A stretch of DNA of 54,495 nucleotides from Cellulomonas iranensis NBRC 101100 = JCM 18110 (GCF_001552375.1 NZ_BCRB01000021.1:1-54495), one strand, 5' to 3'; shown: positions 25,923 through 35,324, counted from the stretch's first letter. Program-made: numbers and translations. The notes: a model not told the origin generated them from the letters alone.

Positions 25923-28088
25923 TCAGGCGAGCGGCAGCGCGCCGCCGTAGAGCCACCCCTGGCCGTAGCGCCAGCCGTTGCGGCGCAGGAAGTCGGCCTG
26001 CTCCTCGTTCTCGATGCCCTCCGCGATCGTCACCATCGCGAGCTCGCGCGCGAGCGCGCCGAGCGCACGTGTCACCTTGCCGGCGGTCGGGTCGTGCGGG
26101 ATGCCTGACGTGAACGACATGTCGAGCTTGACGCCCGCGACGGGCAGGTCACGCAGGTACGACAACGGCGAGACACCGGTCCCGAAGTCGTCGAGCAGGA
26201 TCGGCACGCCCGCGGCGGAGAGCTGGGTCAGCTCGTGACGGATCCGGGTCCCGGACGCCACGAGCGAGGACTCCGTCAGCTCGAGCACCAGCCGCCCCGC
26301 CGTCACGCGGTGCCGCGACAGGTCCTGCAGGAGTCGCGTCGCGAGCTCGGAGTCCCCCAGCTGGTCGGCCGACACGTTGACGGACACCCAGCGCGCGTCG
26401 TCGGCGGTGCGCGCCAGGAACTCCACGACGCGCGACGCCACGAACTGCCCGAGCAGCACCGACACGCCCGCCTCCTGGAGGTGCGGGAGGAACGCGCCCG
26501 GCAGCAGCAGGCCGCGCTGCGGGTGCTGCCACCGCACGAGCGCCTCGTACCCGACGACCCGGGCGTCCGACAGGTCGACGATCGGCTGGTAGTGCACGAC
26601 GAGCTCGTCGTGCTCGATCGCGTGCACGATCTCGCGCTGCAGGGTCGGGGCGGTGGACAGCTCCATCGACGCGTCGTACACCTCGGTGCGGCCGCGGCCG
26701 CCCTGCTTCGCGCGGTAGAGGGCCGCGTCGGCCGCAGCGAGGAGCGTCGGGGCGCCGGCGTCCACGAGGTGCTGGTCCGCGAGCGCGATGCCCACGCTGG
26801 CGGCCACCGCGAGGCGGCGTCGCCCCACCCGCACGGGCTCCGCGAGCCCGGCGTGGATCGCGTTGGCGACCTCGAACACCGCGCGCGCCGCGTGCACCGA
26901 CTGCAGCACCACGACGAACTCGTCGCCCCCCAGCCGCGCGACCGTGCCGCCGCCGGCCGTCGCGGCGCGCAGCACGCCCGCGACGTGCACGAGGATGTCG
27001 TCGCCGGCGGCGTGGCCGTACCGGTCGTTGACCGCCTTGAAGCCGTCGAGGTCGCACGCGAGCACCGACACCCGGTCGACCGCGCCCGGCTGCGACAACG
27101 CCGTGTGCAGCACCTCCTGCAGCAGCGTGCGGTTGGCCAGCCCGGTCAGGGGGTCGTGCATGGCCCGGTGCGTGAGCATCTCGGCCTGCATGCGGGACTC
27201 CGTCGCGTCGCGCACCTGGACGACGAAGTGGTCGGGCCGGCCGTCGGCGCCGCGCACGAGCGCCGCGTCGAGCACGACCCAGACGAGCTGCTCGTCCGCG
27301 CGCCGGCACCGCATCTCGAGCGAGAAGCGCTGCTGGCCGCCGCCCAGGAGCCGGTCGGTCGCCGCCCGCTGGGCCGCGTGGTCCTCGGGCGCGCTGAGGT
27401 CCGCCATGGGGTACCCGCGCAGGGCCTGCACGTGGGTCCCGAGCAGCTCGGCGAGCGCGACGTTGGCCTCGGTGATGCGCCACTCGAGGTCGACGAGCGC
27501 CATCCCGATCGGCGCGTTCTCCATCGCGACGCGGAACTGCGTCTCGCTGCGCGACAGCGCGACCTCGACGTCGCGGCGCGCGGTGATGTCGACGACCGTG
27601 GTCAGCACGGCGGCCTCGTCGTCGTCGGCGGGCACGCCGCGGCTCGTGACCTGGACGACCGACGGACGCGCACCCGCCAGCGGCGGGACGAGCGTGACCA
27701 CCGTGGTGCGCTCCGGCTCGCCGTGGCGACCGAGCACCTGCGCGGGGCTCACCGCCAGCCCCCGGTCGTCGAGCAGCACGAGCGGCAGGTCCGCGACCGC
27801 GACGCCCACGACCGCGTCGCGGGCCACGCCCAGGATCTCGGCCGCGCGCTCGGACAGGTCCAGCACGCGCGCGTCGTGCGACTGCACGACGACACCCTCG
27901 TGCGTGACGCTCTGCAGCGCGTCGTACCGCCGGCGCAGCTGCCGGGCCACGTGCACGAGCTCGGCGTTGCGCCGCGTCTGCGCGCGCTCGCGCCGCAGCA
28001 GCACCAGCACGGTCACGAGGGAGACGATCGCGACGAGCGCGATGACAGCGCTGACGACGCCGTACGGTCCGACCAGGTCTGCGCCCAC
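25923..28088 (-). CDS. Membrane PAS-GGDEF-EAL c-di-GMP signalling protein
   Basis: About 721 residues. Order: one N-terminal membrane helix (about 8-30), a PAS-like region at 50-165, a PAS domain at 185-300 (FRVAMENAPIGMALVDLEWRI opens it), GGDEF at about 310-470 and EAL at 475-720. GGDEF is canonical (ARLGGDEFVV near 384) but no RxxD inhibitory site precedes it. EAL is also complete: YEALVRW, VNVSADQL, LELTES, LLDDFGTG, KLDMSF and EGIEN, so both cyclase and phosphodiesterase activity are possible. The GTG start is 11 bases after the ftsK stop, with a weak ribosome site. It sits between ftsK and pgsA, where most relatives have no such gene. Confidence 0.9.
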   Translation of the reverse strand: MGADLVGPYGVVSAVIALVAIVSLVTVLVLLRRERAQTRRNAELVHVARQLRRRYDALQSVTHEGVVVQSHDARVLDLSERAAEILGVARDAVVGVAVADLPLVLLDDRGLAVSPAQVLGRHGEPERTTVVTLVPPLAGARPSVVQVTSRGVPADDDEAAVLTTVVDITARRDVEVALSRSETQFRVAMENAPIGMALVDLEWRITEANVALAELLGTHVQALRGYPMADLSAPEDHAAQRAATDRLLGGGQQRFSLEMRCRRADEQLVWVVLDAALVRGADGRPDHFVVQVRDATESRMQAEMLTHRAMHDPLTGLANRTLLQEVLHTALSQPGAVDRVSVLACDLDGFKAVNDRYGHAAGDDILVHVAGVLRAATAGGGTVARLGGDEFVVVLQSVHAARAVFEVANAIHAGLAEPVRVGRRRLAVAASVGIALADQHLVDAGAPTLLAAADAALYRAKQGGRGRTEVYDASMELSTAPTLQREIVHAIEHDELVVHYQPIVDLSDARVVGYEALVRWQHPQRGLLLPGAFLPHLQEAGVSVLLGQFVASRVVEFLARTADDARWVSVNVSADQLGDSELATRLLQDLSRHRVTAGRLVLELTESSLVASGTRIRHELTQLSAAGVPILLDDFGTGVSPLSYLRDLPVAGVKLDMSFTSGIPHDPTAGKVTRALGALARELAMVTIAEGIENEEQADFLRRNGWRYGQGWLYGGALPLA

Positions 28089-28099
28089 CGGACGGCCGC

Positions 28100-30715
28100 T
28101 CAGTCGTCGGCGGGCTCGGGCCCGCCGTCCCTCTCCTCGTCGTCCGGCCCGTCCGCGGCACCCGTGTCGCCGCGCAGCATCGCGAGCGTGCCGGGCAGGT
28201 CGTCGGGCTGCACGAGGACCTCGCGCGCCTTCGACCCCTCGGAGGGGCCGACGATCTCGCGGGACTCGAGCAGGTCCATGAGCCGCCCGGCCTTGGCGAA
28301 GCCGACCCGCAGCTTGCGCTGCAGCATCGAGGTCGAGCCGAACTGGGTCGTGACGACCAGCTCGGCGGCCTGCAGCAGCAGGTCGAGGTCGTCGCCGATG
28401 TCCTCGTCGACCTGCTTCTTGGCGGCGACGACCGTGACGTCCTCGCGGTAGACGGGCTTGAGCTGCGCCTTGACGTGCTCGACGACGGCGTGGATCTCGG
28501 ACTCGGCGACCCACGCGCCCTGCGTGCGCATCGGCTTGGCCGCGCCCATCGGCAGGAACAGCGCGTCACCCTGGCCGATGAGCTTCTCGGCGCCCGGCTG
28601 GTCGAGGACGACGCGCGAGTCGGTGAGGGACGACGTCGCGAACGCGAGACGCGACGGCACGTTGGCCTTGATGAGGCCGGTGACGACGTCGACCGACGGT
28701 CGCTGCGTCGCGAGCACGAGGTGGATGCCGGCGGCGCGCGCGAGCTGCGTGATGCGCTGGATGGACGCCTCGACGTCGCGGGGGGCGACCATCATGAGGT
28801 CGGCGAGCTCGTCGACGATGACCAGCAGGTACGGGTAGGTCGCGATCTTGCGCTCGGAGCCCGGCAGCGGCTTGACCTTGCCCGCGCGGACCGCGGCGTT
28901 GAAGTCGTCGATGTGCTTGTAGCCGAACATCGCGAGGTCGTCGTACCGCGCCTCCATCTCCTTGACCACCCACTCGAGGGCCTCGGCGGCCTTCTTGGGG
29001 TTGGTGATGATGGGCGTGATGAGGTGCGGGATGCCCTCGTACAGCGTGAGCTCGACGCGCTTGGGGTCGACGAGGATCATGCGGACCTCGTCGGGCGTGG
29101 ACCGCATGAGGATCGAGACGATCATCGAGTTGACGAACGACGACTTGCCCGCGCCGGTGGCGCCCGCGACGAGCAGGTGGGGCATCTTCGCGAGGTTCGC
29201 GACGACGTAGCCGCCCTCGACGTCCTTGCCGACCCCGATCACCATGGGGTGCTCGGACCGCTTCGCGGCGCTCGAGCGCAGCACGTCGCCGAGCGCGACG
29301 GTCTCGCGGTCGGTGTTGGGGATCTCGATGCCGATGGCGGACTTGCCGGGGATCGGCGACAGGATGCGCACGTCGGCGCTCGCGACCGCGTACGCGATGT
29401 TCTTGCTCAGCGCCGTGACGCGCTCGACCTTGACGCCCTGCCCGAGCTCGACCTCGTACCGCGTGACGGTGGGGCCACGGGTGAACCCGGTGACCTGCGC
29501 GTCGATCTGGAACTGCTCAAGCACCGACGTCAGCGACTCGACCACGCGGTCGTTCGCGGCGGAGCGCACCTTGTGCGGCGCCCCCTTGGCGAGCGCGTCC
29601 TCGTGCGGCAGCAGGTAGACGACGTCGCCCTCGAGCATCGGCTGCTCGCCGCGCGGCACGCCGGTCGGGGCCGGGGCGGTGAGCTCGGGCGTGACGACCG
29701 CGGTCGGCGCGGTGGGGGCCGCGGGCGGCATGCGCCGCGTCTCGACCACGTCGGGGACGTCGTCGACGTCGTCGAGGTCCTCGTGGTGGACCTGGGCGGC
29801 ACGCTCGAACGCCTCGTCGCCCTCGTACTCGTCGAGGCGCCGGTCGTCGGGGTCGGGGACGTCGTCCGCGCGACGCCGGCCGAGCAGCGAGCGGCGCTTC
29901 TTCGCGGGCGGCTCGGGCCGCGCGCTGTGCAGCGCCTCGATCACCAGCGGCGCGTCCTCGTCGTCCTCGACCGCCGCGCTCTCGTGCTGGCCGGTCAGGC
30001 GCCGGTACAGGCCCTGCAGGCGCGGTCCGATCTGGTGCACGGGGGTGGCGGTGACGACCAGCACGCCGAAGAACGCGAGGATCCCGAGCAGCAGGCCGGC
30101 GACCACGGGGGTCAGCAGCGTCGCGAGCGGCGTGCCGACGGCGAACCCGACGATGCCGCCGGCCGCACGGACGGCCGCCATGTCCTGCGTGCCCGGCTGC
30201 CCGTGCGTGAGGTGCACGATCCCGCAGACCGCGATCGTGATCGCGCTCAGGCCGATGCCGATGCGCGAGTTGGCCTGGACGCGCTCGGGGTGCCGCATGA
30301 GGCGCACCGACACGCCCAGCAGCACGACCGGCACCGCGACGCCGACGACCCCGAACGTCCCGGCCACGACGTTGTGGATCACGTCGCCCGCAGTGCCGGA
30401 CAGGTCCCACCACTCGCGTGCGGCGACGACCACCGCGAGGCCGAGCAGCGTGAGCGCCAGACCGTCGCGCCGGTGCGCCGGGTCGAGGTCGCGCGCTCCT
30501 GCGCCGACGTGCCGGGCGGTGCCGCCCACGACGTGCGCGACGCCCATCCACGCGCCGCGCAGCATCCGCAGCGGCAGGGGCGGGCGCGGGGGCTCGGCGG
30601 GCTTGCGGGCGGCGGGACGCGACCCGCCGCCCGCCCTGCCGCCCTGGGGCGACCGCGACGACGCTCCGGAGGCGCGCGTCGAGCGCGCAGTGCCTGGGGT
30701 CGTACGGGTCGCCAT
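28100..30715 (-). CDS. ftsK: DNA translocase FtsK
   Basis: A septal double-stranded DNA pump that clears the chromosome through the closing septum. 871 residues. A basic, Pro-rich N-terminus (1-55) is followed by four to five membrane helices (about 70-265), an acidic linker (270-400), the alpha/beta motor and a C-terminal winged-helix gamma domain. Walker A is GATGAGKSSF near residue 525, Walker B LLVIVDELADLMM near 637; the gamma domain contains TSMLQRKLRVGFAKAGRLMDLLE. The ATG at 30715 is preceded by GAGGACC (weak Shine-Dalgarno) and, just before that, TACCGT, so either a short leader or a leaderless mRNA is possible. Confidence 0.96.
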   Translation of the reverse strand: MATRTTPGTARSTRASGASSRSPQGGRAGGGSRPAARKPAEPPRPPLPLRMLRGAWMGVAHVVGGTARHVGAGARDLDPAHRRDGLALTLLGLAVVVAAREWWDLSGTAGDVIHNVVAGTFGVVGVAVPVVLLGVSVRLMRHPERVQANSRIGIGLSAITIAVCGIVHLTHGQPGTQDMAAVRAAGGIVGFAVGTPLATLLTPVVAGLLLGILAFFGVLVVTATPVHQIGPRLQGLYRRLTGQHESAAVEDDEDAPLVIEALHSARPEPPAKKRRSLLGRRRADDVPDPDDRRLDEYEGDEAFERAAQVHHEDLDDVDDVPDVVETRRMPPAAPTAPTAVVTPELTAPAPTGVPRGEQPMLEGDVVYLLPHEDALAKGAPHKVRSAANDRVVESLTSVLEQFQIDAQVTGFTRGPTVTRYEVELGQGVKVERVTALSKNIAYAVASADVRILSPIPGKSAIGIEIPNTDRETVALGDVLRSSAAKRSEHPMVIGVGKDVEGGYVVANLAKMPHLLVAGATGAGKSSFVNSMIVSILMRSTPDEVRMILVDPKRVELTLYEGIPHLITPIITNPKKAAEALEWVVKEMEARYDDLAMFGYKHIDDFNAAVRAGKVKPLPGSERKIATYPYLLVIVDELADLMMVAPRDVEASIQRITQLARAAGIHLVLATQRPSVDVVTGLIKANVPSRLAFATSSLTDSRVVLDQPGAEKLIGQGDALFLPMGAAKPMRTQGAWVAESEIHAVVEHVKAQLKPVYREDVTVVAAKKQVDEDIGDDLDLLLQAAELVVTTQFGSTSMLQRKLRVGFAKAGRLMDLLESREIVGPSEGSKAREVLVQPDDLPGTLAMLRGDTGAADGPDDEERDGGPEPADD

Positions 30716-30833
30716 GGTCCTCACGGTAGCGGTGGGTCGGGCCGGAGCGTCGTCGGCGCACGTCCGTGTCGCGCACCGACCTGCGCCGTCCCGTCCGCAC
30801 GACGCCCGTCGGACGGGTGTCGGCGCCCCGTGC

Positions 30834-30839
30834 CACGAT
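30834..30839 (+). promoter_or_regulatory. -10-like hexamer for the winged-helix gene
   Basis: CACGAT ends six bases before the ATG at 30846, an imperfect TANNNT match at the spacing expected for a leaderless start. No Shine-Dalgarno is seen. Confidence 0.35.
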
Positions 30840-30845
30840 GCCCGC

Positions 30846-32003
30846 ATGGCACGCACGCCACGTCGAGCCGCCGGCACCGGCGCCACGCCGTCGGTCGACC
30901 GTGGGACCGCGCTGCGCCACCGCGCGCACGTGCAACAGCTCACGCGCCCGCCGTCGTCGGCGGCCGACCCGACGGACGCGCACGTCCTCGACCTGGGCGT
31001 CCAGGACACGGGACCCGACGGGGCGCTGTGGGCTCTCGCCGTCCGGGGCGTCGCGACGCGGGCGCGCGAGCACCCCGACGTCCTCGCCTACGCATGGACG
31101 CTGCGGGGCGCGCCGCACGCGTACCGCCGCGCCGGCCTGCGGGATGTCGAGCGCGCCGTGCGCCCGTGGTCGGACGACGACGCCGCGCGGCGCATCTTCG
31201 ACGCGGCCCGGCCCCTGCGCGCCGCGGGCATCGGCCCCGCCGCGGCGCTCGGCCGGGTCGCGAGCGCCCTGCGCGAGGTCGTCGACCGCCCCCGGGTCAA
31301 GGGCGAGGTCTCGACAGCGCTCACCGCGCTGCTGCCCGCGCCGTACCTGCGCGAGTGCCGCCCCTGCGGGGCCACGCACGCCTACGAGCAGACGTTCCGG
31401 CTCGCGGCGCTCCACGCGGGCCTCGAGCTCGAGCCCGGCACGTCGCCACCCGTGCTGCGCCGCGTGCCCCGGTGGACGTCGACCCGCGTCGGCGACACCA
31501 CGCCGGCCCCGCCCGGCGCGCCCCTCGACCTCGTGCACGGCGCGCTGCACCTGCTCGGACCGACCACGCGTCGCGACGTCGCGACATTCCTCGACGCCGC
31601 CCCCGCGGACGTCGCAGCGCGCTGGCCCGACGACGCCGTCGACGTCCTCGTGGACGGTCGTCCCGCCCAGGTGCTGGCCGACGACCTCGACGCGCTTCTC
31701 GCCGCACCCGCGCCGACCGGCGTCGTGCGGCTGCTCGGCCCCTTCGACCTCTGGCTGCAGGCGCGCGACCGCGACGTCGTGGTGCCCGACCCCGCCCTCC
31801 GTCGCACCCTGTGGCCCACGCTGGGGCGGCCGGGCGCCGTGCTCGCCGACGGCGAGGTCGTCGGCACGTGGCGTCCGCGGACGCGCGGCCGGAGCCTCGC
31901 ACTCGAGGTCGAGCCGTGGACGCCGTGGGACGACGCGCTGCGCCACGCCGTCGACGAGCAGCACCGCCTGCTCGCCGCGTTCCGCGGCGTCGACGTGACG
32001 TGA
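30846..32003 (+). CDS. Winged-helix DNA-binding-domain protein (HTH_42/AlkX-like)
   Basis: A 385-residue protein of the family annotated as winged helix DNA-binding domain-containing (HTH_42). The conserved course is visible: ALRHRAHVQQLTRP at the N-terminus, LAVRGVATRAREHPDVLAYAWTLRGAPHAYRR, ECRPCGATHAYEQTFRLAALHAGLEL, DLVHGALHLLGPTTRRDVATFL and, near the end, VRLLGPFDLWLQARDRDVVVP. Family members with known roles act as DNA glycosylases or bind DNA; the role here is not known. It is monocistronic, with its stop codon inside the left arm of a strong hairpin. Confidence 0.8.
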   Translation: MARTPRRAAGTGATPSVDRGTALRHRAHVQQLTRPPSSAADPTDAHVLDLGVQDTGPDGALWALAVRGVATRAREHPDVLAYAWTLRGAPHAYRRAGLRDVERAVRPWSDDDAARRIFDAARPLRAAGIGPAAALGRVASALREVVDRPRVKGEVSTALTALLPAPYLRECRPCGATHAYEQTFRLAALHAGLELEPGTSPPVLRRVPRWTSTRVGDTTPAPPGAPLDLVHGALHLLGPTTRRDVATFLDAAPADVAARWPDDAVDVLVDGRPAQVLADDLDALLAAPAPTGVVRLLGPFDLWLQARDRDVVVPDPALRRTLWPTLGRPGAVLADGEVVGTWRPRTRGRSLALEVEPWTPWDDALRHAVDEQHRLLAAFRGVDVT

Positions 32004-32031
32004 CGGTGCGGGCTCACACCCGCACCGTCAC
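32000..32031. terminator. Bidirectional terminator between the winged-helix gene and rnj
   Basis: A perfect 13-base-pair stem (32000-32012 with 32019-32031) and a 6-base loop. It overlaps the stop codon (32001-32003) of the winged-helix gene and lies 64 bases past the rnj stop. No T-tract. Confidence 0.8.
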
Positions 32032-32041
32032 CGTCCGCTGC

Positions 32042-32106
32042 GCTCCGGCTCAGGCCTCGAACCGTGGTCGGTCCGCGCCTGCGCTCCGCTCCGGCTCAGG
32101 CCTCGA
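32042..32106. repeat. Direct repeat duplicating the 3' end of rnj
   Basis: The 19-base sequence gctccggctcaggcctcga occurs at 32042-32060 and again at 32088-32106, 46 bases apart. The second copy contains the true rnj stop codon (32096-32098, minus strand) and its last codons; the first lies downstream of the gene. Confidence 0.85.
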
Positions 32107-33781
32107 CGACCACCGGGATGATCATCGGGCGACGGCGCAGCTTGTTGGACACGAAGCGGCCCACGACGCGCCGCATGACCTGCTGCAGCTGGTGCGTGTC
32201 GGTCGCGCCGCCGCGCACGGCCTCCTCGAGCGCGGCCGTGAGGTCCGGGAGCACGCCGTCGAAGACGTCGTCCTGCTCGGCGACGCCGCGCGCGTGGATC
32301 TGCGGGCCGGCGAGCACCGTCCCGTCGGCGGAGGACACGACCGCGAAGATCGACACGAAGCCCTCGTCGCCGAGGATCCGGCGGTCCTTGAGCTCGGCCT
32401 CCGTCAGCTCGCCGACGCTCGAGCCGTCGACGTACACGTACCCGCACGGCACGGCCCCGACGACGCTCGCGCGACCGTCGACGAGGTCGACCACGACGCC
32501 GTCCTCGGCGAGCACGACCCGGTCGGCCGGGACGCCGGTGCGCACCGCGAGCGCGGCGTTCGCGATGAGGTGCCGCACCTCGCCGTGCACGGGCATGACG
32601 TTGCGCGGACGCAGGATGTTGTAGCAGTACAGGAGCTCGCCGGCGCTCGCGTGGCCCGAGACGTGCACCTTCGCGTTGCCGGAGTGCACGACGCGCGCCC
32701 CGAGCCGCATCAGCCCGTTGATGACGCGGAAGACCGCGTTCTCGTTGCCCGGGATGAGGCTCGACGCGAGCACGACCGTGTCGCCCGGGCCCACGGAGAC
32801 CTTGTGGTCGCCGTTGGCGATCCGCGACAGCGCGGCCATCGGCTCGCCCTGCGAGCCCGTGCACATGAGCACGACCCGGTCGTCCGCGAGCTTCTCGATC
32901 TGCTTCTGGTCGACCAGCACGCCGTCGGGCACCCGCAGGTAGCCCAGCTCGGCGGCGATCCCCATGTTGCGCACCATCGACCGCCCGACCAGGGCGACCT
33001 TGCGCTCGTTCGCGACGGCCGCGTCGATGACCTGCTGGACGCGGTGGACGTGCGACGCGAACGACGCCACGACGACGCGCCCCGTCGACTCCGCGAACAC
33101 CTGGTCGAGCACGGGGCCGATCTCGCGCTCGGGCGTGACGAAGCCGGGCACCTCGGCGTTGGTCGAGTCGACCATGAACAGGTCGACGCCCTGCTCGCCC
33201 AGGCGCGCGAACGCCCGCAGGTCCGTGATGCGGCCGTCGAGCGGCAGCTGGTCCATCTTGAAGTCGCCGGTGTGCAGCACGGTCCCGGCCGGCGTGCGCA
33301 CGGCGACGGCGAGGGCGTCGGGGATCGAGTGGTTGACCGCGACGAACTCGCACTCGAACGCGCCGAGCGTCTCGACCTGGCCCTCGCGCACCGCGAGCGT
33401 CAGCGGCGTGATGCGGTGCTCCTTGAGCTTGGCCTCGACGAACGCGAGCGTGAGCTGCGAGCCCACCAGCGGGATGTCGCGGCGCAGCCGCAGCAGGTAC
33501 GGCACGGCACCGATGTGGTCCTCGTGGCCGTGCGTGAGGACGATCGCGTCGATGTCGTCGAGCCGGTCCCGGATGTAGTCGAAGTCCGGCAGGATCAGGT
33601 CGACGCCGGGCTGGTGGTCCTCGGGGAACAGCACGCCGCAGTCGATGACGAGCAGGCGCCCGCCGTACTCCAGCACGGCCATGTTGCGCCCGACCTCGCC
33701 GAGGCCGCCGAGCGGGACGATCCGCAGGCCGCCCTCCGGCAGCGGCGGCGGCAGGGTGAGGTCGGGGTGGGGGTGACTCAT
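32096..33781 (-). CDS. rnj: Ribonuclease J
   Basis: A 561-residue metallo-beta-lactamase/beta-CASP RNase with 5' exonuclease and endonuclease activity in mRNA decay and rRNA maturation. The metal motif is LTHGHEDHIG near residues 79-88, with further ligands in VNHSIPD and HTGDFKMD. The beta-CASP motifs include VVASFASHVHRVQQ, MCTGSQGEPMAALSR and VHVSGHASAGEL, then PVHGEVRHL. Length and order are normal. AGGAG lies four bases before the ATG. It follows dapA by 37 bases on the same strand, the dapA-rnj pairing typical of Gram-positives. Confidence 0.96.
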   Translation of the reverse strand: MSHPHPDLTLPPPLPEGGLRIVPLGGLGEVGRNMAVLEYGGRLLVIDCGVLFPEDHQPGVDLILPDFDYIRDRLDDIDAIVLTHGHEDHIGAVPYLLRLRRDIPLVGSQLTLAFVEAKLKEHRITPLTLAVREGQVETLGAFECEFVAVNHSIPDALAVAVRTPAGTVLHTGDFKMDQLPLDGRITDLRAFARLGEQGVDLFMVDSTNAEVPGFVTPEREIGPVLDQVFAESTGRVVVASFASHVHRVQQVIDAAVANERKVALVGRSMVRNMGIAAELGYLRVPDGVLVDQKQIEKLADDRVVLMCTGSQGEPMAALSRIANGDHKVSVGPGDTVVLASSLIPGNENAVFRVINGLMRLGARVVHSGNAKVHVSGHASAGELLYCYNILRPRNVMPVHGEVRHLIANAALAVRTGVPADRVVLAEDGVVVDLVDGRASVVGAVPCGYVYVDGSSVGELTEAELKDRRILGDEGFVSIFAVVSSADGTVLAGPQIHARGVAEQDDVFDGVLPDLTAALEEAVRGGATDTHQLQQVMRRVVGRFVSNKLRRRPMIIPVVVEA

Positions 33782-33818
33782 GGATCTCCTGGGTGATCGG
33801 TGGGTGCCGACCCGTGCG

Positions 33819-34748
33819 TCATGCCCGGTCGGCGCCCGCGACGACGTCGAGCAGCCCGCTGGCGGCCAGACCGGCGCGCACGTGCGCGGCCTCGTCGTCG
33901 GTGAAGGGGACGAGGGGCAGCCGCATCGCGCGGCTGCTCAGGAGGCCGAGCTCGACGAGCGCGGCCTTGGCGGCGGAGGCCTGGAAGCCCGCGCCGTTGA
34001 CGGCCGTGACGGCCGGGAGGACCTCGCGCAGCACGGCGAGCGCACCGGCGGCGTCGCCCGCGTGCCACGCGGCGAAGAAGCGCGCGAACGCGGCCGGCGC
34101 GACCTGCGTCGTCACGCCGACGAGGCCGACGGCGCCGTGCGCGAGGAACGCGAGCGCGAGCGCGTCGTCGCCGCTGTACCACGCCAACCCCGTGCGCGGG
34201 ATCGCGCGGGCGGCCTCGACCACGTCGCCCGACGCGTCCTTCATCGCCACGACGCGGTCGTGCGCCGCGAGCCGGTCGACCGTGCCCGGGGCGAGCCGGA
34301 CGACCGCGCGCCCGGGGACGTCGTAGAGCATGACGGGCAGGTCGGTCGCGTCGGCGACGGCGGTGACGTGCCGCACGACGCCCTCCTGCGAGGGCCGCGA
34401 GTAGTAGGGCGTCACGACGAGCAGGCCGTGCGCACCGGCGGCCGCGGCCTGCTCGGCCATGCGGACCGCGTGCGCGGTGTCGTTGGAGCCGGCGCCCGCG
34501 ACGACGTACGCGCGGTCGCCCACGGCCTCGACGACCGCCTCGACGACCGCGGCCTTCTCGGGCGAGTGCGTGGTCGAGGACTCCCCCGTGGTGCCGTTCA
34601 GCACGAGGCCGTCGTGACCCGCGTCGACGAGGTGCTGCGCGAGCCGGACCGTCGCCTCGAGGTCGATCGCGCCGTCGGCGGTCATCGGGGTGACCATCGC
34701 CGACAGCAGCGACCCGAACGGGTGGGTGGCGGAGGTCACGGCAGGCAT
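33819..34748 (-). CDS. dapA: 4-hydroxy-tetrahydrodipicolinate synthase
   Basis: Condenses pyruvate with aspartate semialdehyde in the first step of the diaminopimelate pathway. 309 residues, a TIM barrel. The Schiff-base lysine is in VVAMKDASGD, the catalytic Tyr in LPVMLYDVPGR, and GLVLNGTTGESSTTHSPEK is the N-terminal family motif. ATG 34748 is preferred to the upstream in-frame codon because TACCGT ends six bases before it. dapB and dapF of the same pathway are also in the window but in separate transcription units. Confidence 0.96.
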   Translation of the reverse strand: MPAVTSATHPFGSLLSAMVTPMTADGAIDLEATVRLAQHLVDAGHDGLVLNGTTGESSTTHSPEKAAVVEAVVEAVGDRAYVVAGAGSNDTAHAVRMAEQAAAAGAHGLLVVTPYYSRPSQEGVVRHVTAVADATDLPVMLYDVPGRAVVRLAPGTVDRLAAHDRVVAMKDASGDVVEAARAIPRTGLAWYSGDDALALAFLAHGAVGLVGVTTQVAPAAFARFFAAWHAGDAAGALAVLREVLPAVTAVNGAGFQASAAKAALVELGLLSSRAMRLPLVPFTDDEAAHVRAGLAASGLLDVVAGADRA

Positions 34749-34754
34749 GCGCAC

Positions 34755-34760
34755 ACGGTA
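34755..34760 (-). promoter_or_regulatory. -10 hexamer for dapA-rnj
   Basis: TACCGT on the minus strand, six bases before the dapA ATG, inside the 88-base gap after folA. It predicts a leaderless dapA mRNA independent of thyA-folA. Confidence 0.5.
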
Positions 34761-34836
34761 CCGCCCGGGCACGGCCGCGCGCGGCGGCGTCCCGTGCGCC
34801 GGTCGGCCGGGCCCGCGCCCGCGACCGACGGGCGCG

Positions 34837-35319
34837 TCAGCGCCGCCACGTGTCGAAGCGGTAGCGGGCGCCCGTGCGGGACACGAGCCACGGCGCGTCC
34901 TGACCGCCGGCGACGCACCGCCAGCCGGGGCCGATCGCGGGCGCCGTCGTGTCCCCCGGCACGTCGAGGTCGACGACGGTCACCTCGAGCACGTCGGCGC
35001 GGTCGAGCGCCGCGGCGTAGACCGCTCCCCCGCCGATGACCCACACGTCGCGCGCGGTCGCGAGCGCGGCGTCGAGGTCCGCCAGCACGTCCGCGCCGGG
35101 GGCGTCGAACCCCGGGTCGCGCGACAGCACCACGTTGCGCCGGCCCGGCAGGGGGCGGAAGCGCTCGGGCAGCGACTGCCAGGTCGCACGCCCCATGACG
35201 ACGGTGCCGCCGGCCGTGACCTCGCGGAAGTGCGCCATGTCCTCCGGCACGTGCCACGGGATGCCGCCGCCGTCGCCGATGACCCCGGCGGGCGTCTGCG
35301 CCCAGACCAGCCCGATCAC
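34837..35319 (-). CDS. folA: Dihydrofolate reductase
   Basis: A 160-residue NADPH-dependent enzyme that regenerates tetrahydrofolate after thymidylate synthesis. Family motifs: VIGLVWAQTPAGVIGDGGGIPWHVPEDMAHFRE (read as consecutive motifs: WAQ, GVIG, IPW, PEDMAHF), TVVMGRATWQSLP, PGRRNVVLSR and VWVIGGGAVYAAAL. The GTG start matches the usual MIGLIWAQ beginning and lies five bases after the thyA stop. No good Shine-Dalgarno is seen, so expression probably depends on coupling to thyA. Confidence 0.95.
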   Translation of the reverse strand: MIGLVWAQTPAGVIGDGGGIPWHVPEDMAHFREVTAGGTVVMGRATWQSLPERFRPLPGRRNVVLSRDPGFDAPGADVLADLDAALATARDVWVIGGGAVYAAALDRADVLEVTVVDLDVPGDTTAPAIGPGWRCVAGGQDAPWLVSRTGARYRFDTWRR

Positions 35320-35324
35320 CGCGC

